The notes under the pieces were generated by a model, which had not been told where the DNA came from, ran no database searches, and worked only from the letters and a program-made list of their open reading frames with translations. A stretch of DNA of 37,616 nucleotides from NCBI GenBank assembly GCA_005879655.1, contig VBJK01000096.1:1-37616 (forward strand), in the 5' to 3' direction. The translations under genes were made by a program, and so were the position numbers. The DNA is from Chloroflexota bacterium (GTDB lineage: Bacteria > Chloroflexota > Ktedonobacteria > Ktedonobacterales > Ktedonobacteraceae). This document shows, piece after piece, positions 36,001 through 37,616 of this stretch (the stretch's first letter is position 1; each line of letters starts with the position of its first letter).

Positions 36001-36691
36001 TTTGAAAGGCACTTCTAACAGCTAGTTCGTAGTCGGCTTTGCCTTGATACCCGTGCAGTTCTCTGTAGTAGCGATCTATCATTTTCCTGAGCGTGATCGT
36101 GTTGAGAGCTGCGAATGAGCTAGCTGTATGTGCTGTGTCTGGTGTGCTAATCCTTGTGCTACTTTCTCGGCTACTTATACCTTCATCATGTCGTTGTCTC
36201 TTCGAGACATTCGTTTGTCGTGGTCTATTACTGTTTGGATGACTCTTCAGCTCAGAGATCATTTCACGAATAGCTCTGGTGATCTCAGCAAATGCTACGT
36301 CCTGGTTAGGCCAAGTAGTGACCGCTCTTTCATCAGATGGCAATGCTTGCAAGTCTCCCTGGATGGCCGTTTTCCAATCACATGGGCGCAGAAGAATGGG
36401 GACAACACAAGCTGTTCCCTCTCTGTATCGTTTGATGGCTGTCTGTAGTTCGGTACTGTAGCAATAGTCGGAGGCGATGAAGTCAGGGCTGATGAGCAGC
36501 AGGATGATGTGAGCTGATTGCAGGTGGTGATCTATTTCCTGTTGAAAGATGCCACCCGCACTGATCTTTTTGTGGTGCCAATCGTCAATCAGATGCTCTC
36601 GCTTTAAGAGCGCTAGATGTTTATCAAGTTCCTGACGCAGGGTTTCATCTTCTGGTGCATAGGAGTAGAACAATTTGAGAGCTTGCTTCAT
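33047..36691 (-). CDS. TIR domain fused to Type ISP-like restriction-modification protein
   Basis: A single 1214-residue protein. Residues 1-145 are a TIR domain (LKLFYSYAPEDETLRQELDK, DDWHHKKISAGG, IILLLISPDF, ASDYCYSTEL with candidate NADase Glu81). A polar linker (146-195) follows. Residues 200-300 resemble the Mrr-like nuclease region of Type ISP enzymes (AFQNLLAETARL, IRPDGVLRD) but lack the usual Glu-x-Lys segment. Residues ~480-760 are an N6-adenine methyltransferase, with motif I DPATGTGSF (519-527) and motif IV NPPY (621-624). The C-terminus (to 1214) is a Type ISP specificity domain (YRLGGRSALEWVIDQYQV, SDPNRVDDEQYIVHLVGRV). No helicase is present. AGGAG lies 11 bases before ATG 36691. 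An HTH gene lies just upstream. Probably a defence protein that methylates self DNA and may trigger TIR NAD cleavage on infection; that role is inferred. Confidence 0.9.
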   Translation of the reverse strand: MKQALKLFYSYAPEDETLRQELDKHLALLKREHLIDDWHHKKISAGGIFQQEIDHHLQSAHIILLLISPDFIASDYCYSTELQTAIKRYREGTACVVPILLRPCDWKTAIQGDLQALPSDERAVTTWPNQDVAFAEITRAIREMISELKSHPNSNRPRQTNVSKRQRHDEGISSRESSTRISTPDTAHTASSFAALNTITLRKMIDRYYRELHGYQGKADYELAVRSAFQNLLAETARLVKWTLIPEQKIEGGIRPDGVLRDSFDLRLAKKKADGYPLINTIFENTKKAVLYQNKKPFPVEYDLSKPNDITDLLRQFFTYTEPDIENFEAAVREFKERIPELAQSLLNIIAQEHKLNKRFTAAFDNFTTLCCTSLDPTISTETIDEMLVQHLLTERLFRTVFNNHDFVDRNVIAVEIEKVIQALAIRSFNRHEFLKSLDRFYVAIEGAAKGIESWSERQHFLNIVYERFFQGFSVKQADTHGIVYTPQEIVDFMCASIDEALQREFHTSLAEPGVQILDPATGTGSFIVNLVHRIPRHRLKYKYQHDLFCNEITLLPYYIASLNIEHEYYTLMKEYEPFAGICFADTLALAEGLQMSLFAQENTERVKREKEAQITVVIGNPPYNLGQKSENENNKNRPYPKVDERIKMTYGRDSQATLTNKLYDAYVKFFRWATDRLQGRDGIVCLITNNSFIDQIAFDGMRKHLLQDFTHIYHLDLHGNVRKNPQLSGTTHNVFGIQVGVGITIAVRNSQNPLRSLKYFRVPEFWSKLDKLAFLSEKGDISHIDWQELHPDKRYFWITERINPEFDSHTFLPMGTKEAKSTQALQAQTIFKTYSLGVVTSRDEWVYDFSRALLKEKLQRFITNYNSEVFRWSQEVINHDLHLLPKESMLTYIDNFVNNTTSFLKWTDRLKEALSKQQMLKFESSKIRVALYRPFCKQFLYFDHLLNQRRYQQYVFFPTPASEQENVVICVPGLGDRKGFGCLATNVIATLDLAFEKAQCFPYYTYAEDGSNRRENITDWVLKQFQAKYGIEVTKWDIFHYVYAILHRPQYRERYAENLKHSLPRIPPLQRYEAFMTCVRIGKQLMDLHVNYEQKDEYRLALQENKQVPFDWRITKMKLTPDKTAVVVNECLTLVGVPPECFQYRLGGRSALEWVIDQYQVTTDKRSGIESDPNRVDDEQYIVHLVGRVITVSVETVKLVNALAEAVMDDPAL

Positions 36692-36766
36692 CGTGACGGG
36701 CGCTCCTTGCTCAGGCTCAAAAGCTGACTACAATCCCGATATTACAATGATGTAAAATAAAGAGTG

Positions 36767-37000
36767 TTAAACTTGTTCATCTTGCCACAATGCTGGTGGA
36801 GTTGGGATATATTCAATCAAATCAGCGGGCGTGACACGTAAAGCCCAAGCAAGCTTATCTAGTGTCATCAAGCCGATCTCTGCTTGTGGGTTAGTAAAAA
36901 GCTTTTTGATTGTCTTGTAGTCAACGTCTGCAATTCTAGCTAGACGTGTTCTACTAATCTTCTTCTCTTCTGCAATTTCTTTCACGCGTAAGCGTATCAT
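36767..37000 (-). CDS. HTH (XRE/Cro-like) transcriptional regulator
   Basis: A 77-residue Cro/C1-type DNA-binding protein. The helix-turn-helix lies at about residues 16-36 (ISRTRLARIADVDYKTIKKL), followed by helices ending LDKLAWALRVTPADLIEY, the typical close of this fold. ATG 37000 is preceded by GAGGTGA. It ends 75 bp before the TIR-methyltransferase gene on the same strand, the position of control (C) proteins of restriction-modification systems, so it may time expression of that gene. A perfect small palindrome 30 bp upstream is a candidate operator for self-control. Confidence 0.88.
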   Translation of the reverse strand: MIRLRVKEIAEEKKISRTRLARIADVDYKTIKKLFTNPQAEIGLMTLDKLAWALRVTPADLIEYIPTPPALWQDEQV

Positions 37001-37029
37001 TCACCTCGTCCTTAACACCTGATTTTGTT

Positions 37030-37042
37030 AGTTTAGCAAACT
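37030..37042. promoter_or_regulatory. Candidate operator of the HTH regulator
   Basis: AGTTTAGCAAACT is a perfect 5-3-5 palindrome 30 bp upstream of the regulator's ATG, where its promoter -10 is expected. Binding by the HTH protein is an inference from position. Confidence 0.35.
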
Positions 37043-37295
37043 CAGGAGCTTAACAGAACTGGCATTTGGTGTTGCCATAATAGTTGTACCTATATGGTAC
37101 CTACCACTAAAACCAGTACTTGGTGATATCGTTTTTGACAGGAGATGAGTGAATCCTGGCATTTTCTGTTATGTCTTATTATGGGAGAGCTTTATGCTAG
37201 CTCTGAGGCGGCTTTATGCCTATTTGTACTCTGCAATTGACTAGTATCTTTGAGTTTGTTCATTTTAGTCTTGTTTTGCTTTTAGGCAACATAAA

Positions 37296-37326
37296 AGCAC
37301 CTAGATCTCTTTTATTTCTAGGTGCT
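37296..37326 (-). terminator. Terminator of the gene at the right edge
   Basis: AGCACCTAGA (37296-37305) and TCTAGGTGCT (37317-37326) form a perfect 10-bp stem. AAAA before and CTTTT after it make it usable on both strands. It lies 37 bp past the stop codon at 37363. 37043-37295 shows nothing else of note. Confidence 0.8.
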
Positions 37327-37362
37327 CTTTTACCTTGTTTTGCATCTTTTAGTGTTTTAATA

Positions 37363-37616
37363 CTAATATCTTGATGCTCTCCTTTTCTTTTCTGGTGGTA
37401 TTGGTATGGTTTCTTGCATCTCTAACGTTTCAAGAAATGATCTGATTGGTCTTGTTGCTTCTTTAAAGTCTTCTAGTAGATAGGCATTTTTCTTGCCTTC
37501 TATTTTCTTAAAGCCTAGATGTTTTACTAGTTTTTCTCCCTCGTTTGTTGCTGCTATTGCATACCATTTCTTTATATCGTGCTGCTTGTCTAAAGAGAAT
37601 GCCCATCTTATTGCAT
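37363..37616 (-). CDS. Partial gene at window edge, C-terminal 83 residues
   Basis: The minus-strand frame is open from the window end to a TAG at 37365-37363; its start lies outside. The fragment reads AIRWAFSLDKQHDIKKWYAI..., then ATNEGEKLVKHLGFKKIEGK, and ends in a Pro/Lys/Arg-rich tail (IPIPPEKKRRASRY). The WYAIA.TNEGEKLVKHLGF pattern resembles the last part of GNAT-type acyltransferases, but with only the C-terminus visible this is tentative. Codons are markedly A-rich compared with neighbouring genes, suggesting recent transfer, consistent with its place beside the TIR-methyltransferase locus. A terminator follows. Confidence 0.55.
   Translation of the reverse strand, partial: AIRWAFSLDKQHDIKKWYAIAATNEGEKLVKHLGFKKIEGKKNAYLLEDFKEATRPIRSFLETLEMQETIPIPPEKKRRASRY

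Overview
The window looks like chromosomal DNA of a large-genome, monoderm-like member of the Chloroflexota, most plausibly class Ktedonobacteria. This is inferred from three things: the style of the proteins (modular TIR / zinc-ribbon / solute-binding fusions), two families of short palindromic intergenic repeats of a kind I associate with that group, and T-box control of an amino-acid operon. No rRNA is present, so the assignment is not proven. Most genes are housekeeping, with accessory genes inserted between them.

Layout. 1-1100: a repeat pair, a small unknown gene and a structured non-coding stretch. 1104-3462: leuS (minus strand), broken by an internal deletion and frameshift. 3618-4060: two alanine tRNAs (GGC, CGC). 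4278-7437: a membrane-anchored polysaccharide deacetylase and dihydrolipoamide dehydrogenase. 7579-11767 (plus strand): a compact peptide-export locus. It has a strong promoter, a 56-residue precursor with a double-glycine leader, a hairpin, a short membrane-fusion-like protein, a C39-peptidase ABC transporter and a further acidic small ORF. 12009-13611: two metallophosphoesterases. 13858-16043: a TIR-membrane-solute-binding-protein fusion, also frameshifted. 16275-18214: a 32-residue membrane peptide, mscL with a zinc-ribbon tail, and apt.

18447-22826 (minus strand) is an arginine operon, T-box > divergent argG-like gene > argH > standard argG, with a recognisable promoter, Stem I, T-box sequence and terminator. 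23105-24727 is a zinc-ribbon-membrane-solute-binding protein whose outer part is homologous to that of the TIR fusion. 25004-32891 holds divergent ppc (minus) and gltB (plus), so the arginine/glutamate/anaplerotic genes lie together. 33047-37000 (minus) is a TIR domain fused to a Type ISP-like DNA methyltransferase/specificity protein, preceded by a small HTH regulator: a candidate anti-phage system. A truncated AT-rich gene runs off the right edge.

The two most novel items are (a) the precursor peptide, whose predicted 22-residue mature part is built only from Gly, Tyr, Asp and Cys, with a dedicated C39 exporter that carries an unusually long N-terminal extension, and (b) the TIR-methyltransferase single-chain protein. 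Three proteins (LeuS, the TIR-binding-protein fusion and, in frame, the TIR-methyltransferase) each appear to lack a short internal segment. This could be real decay or an assembly problem and should be settled first.
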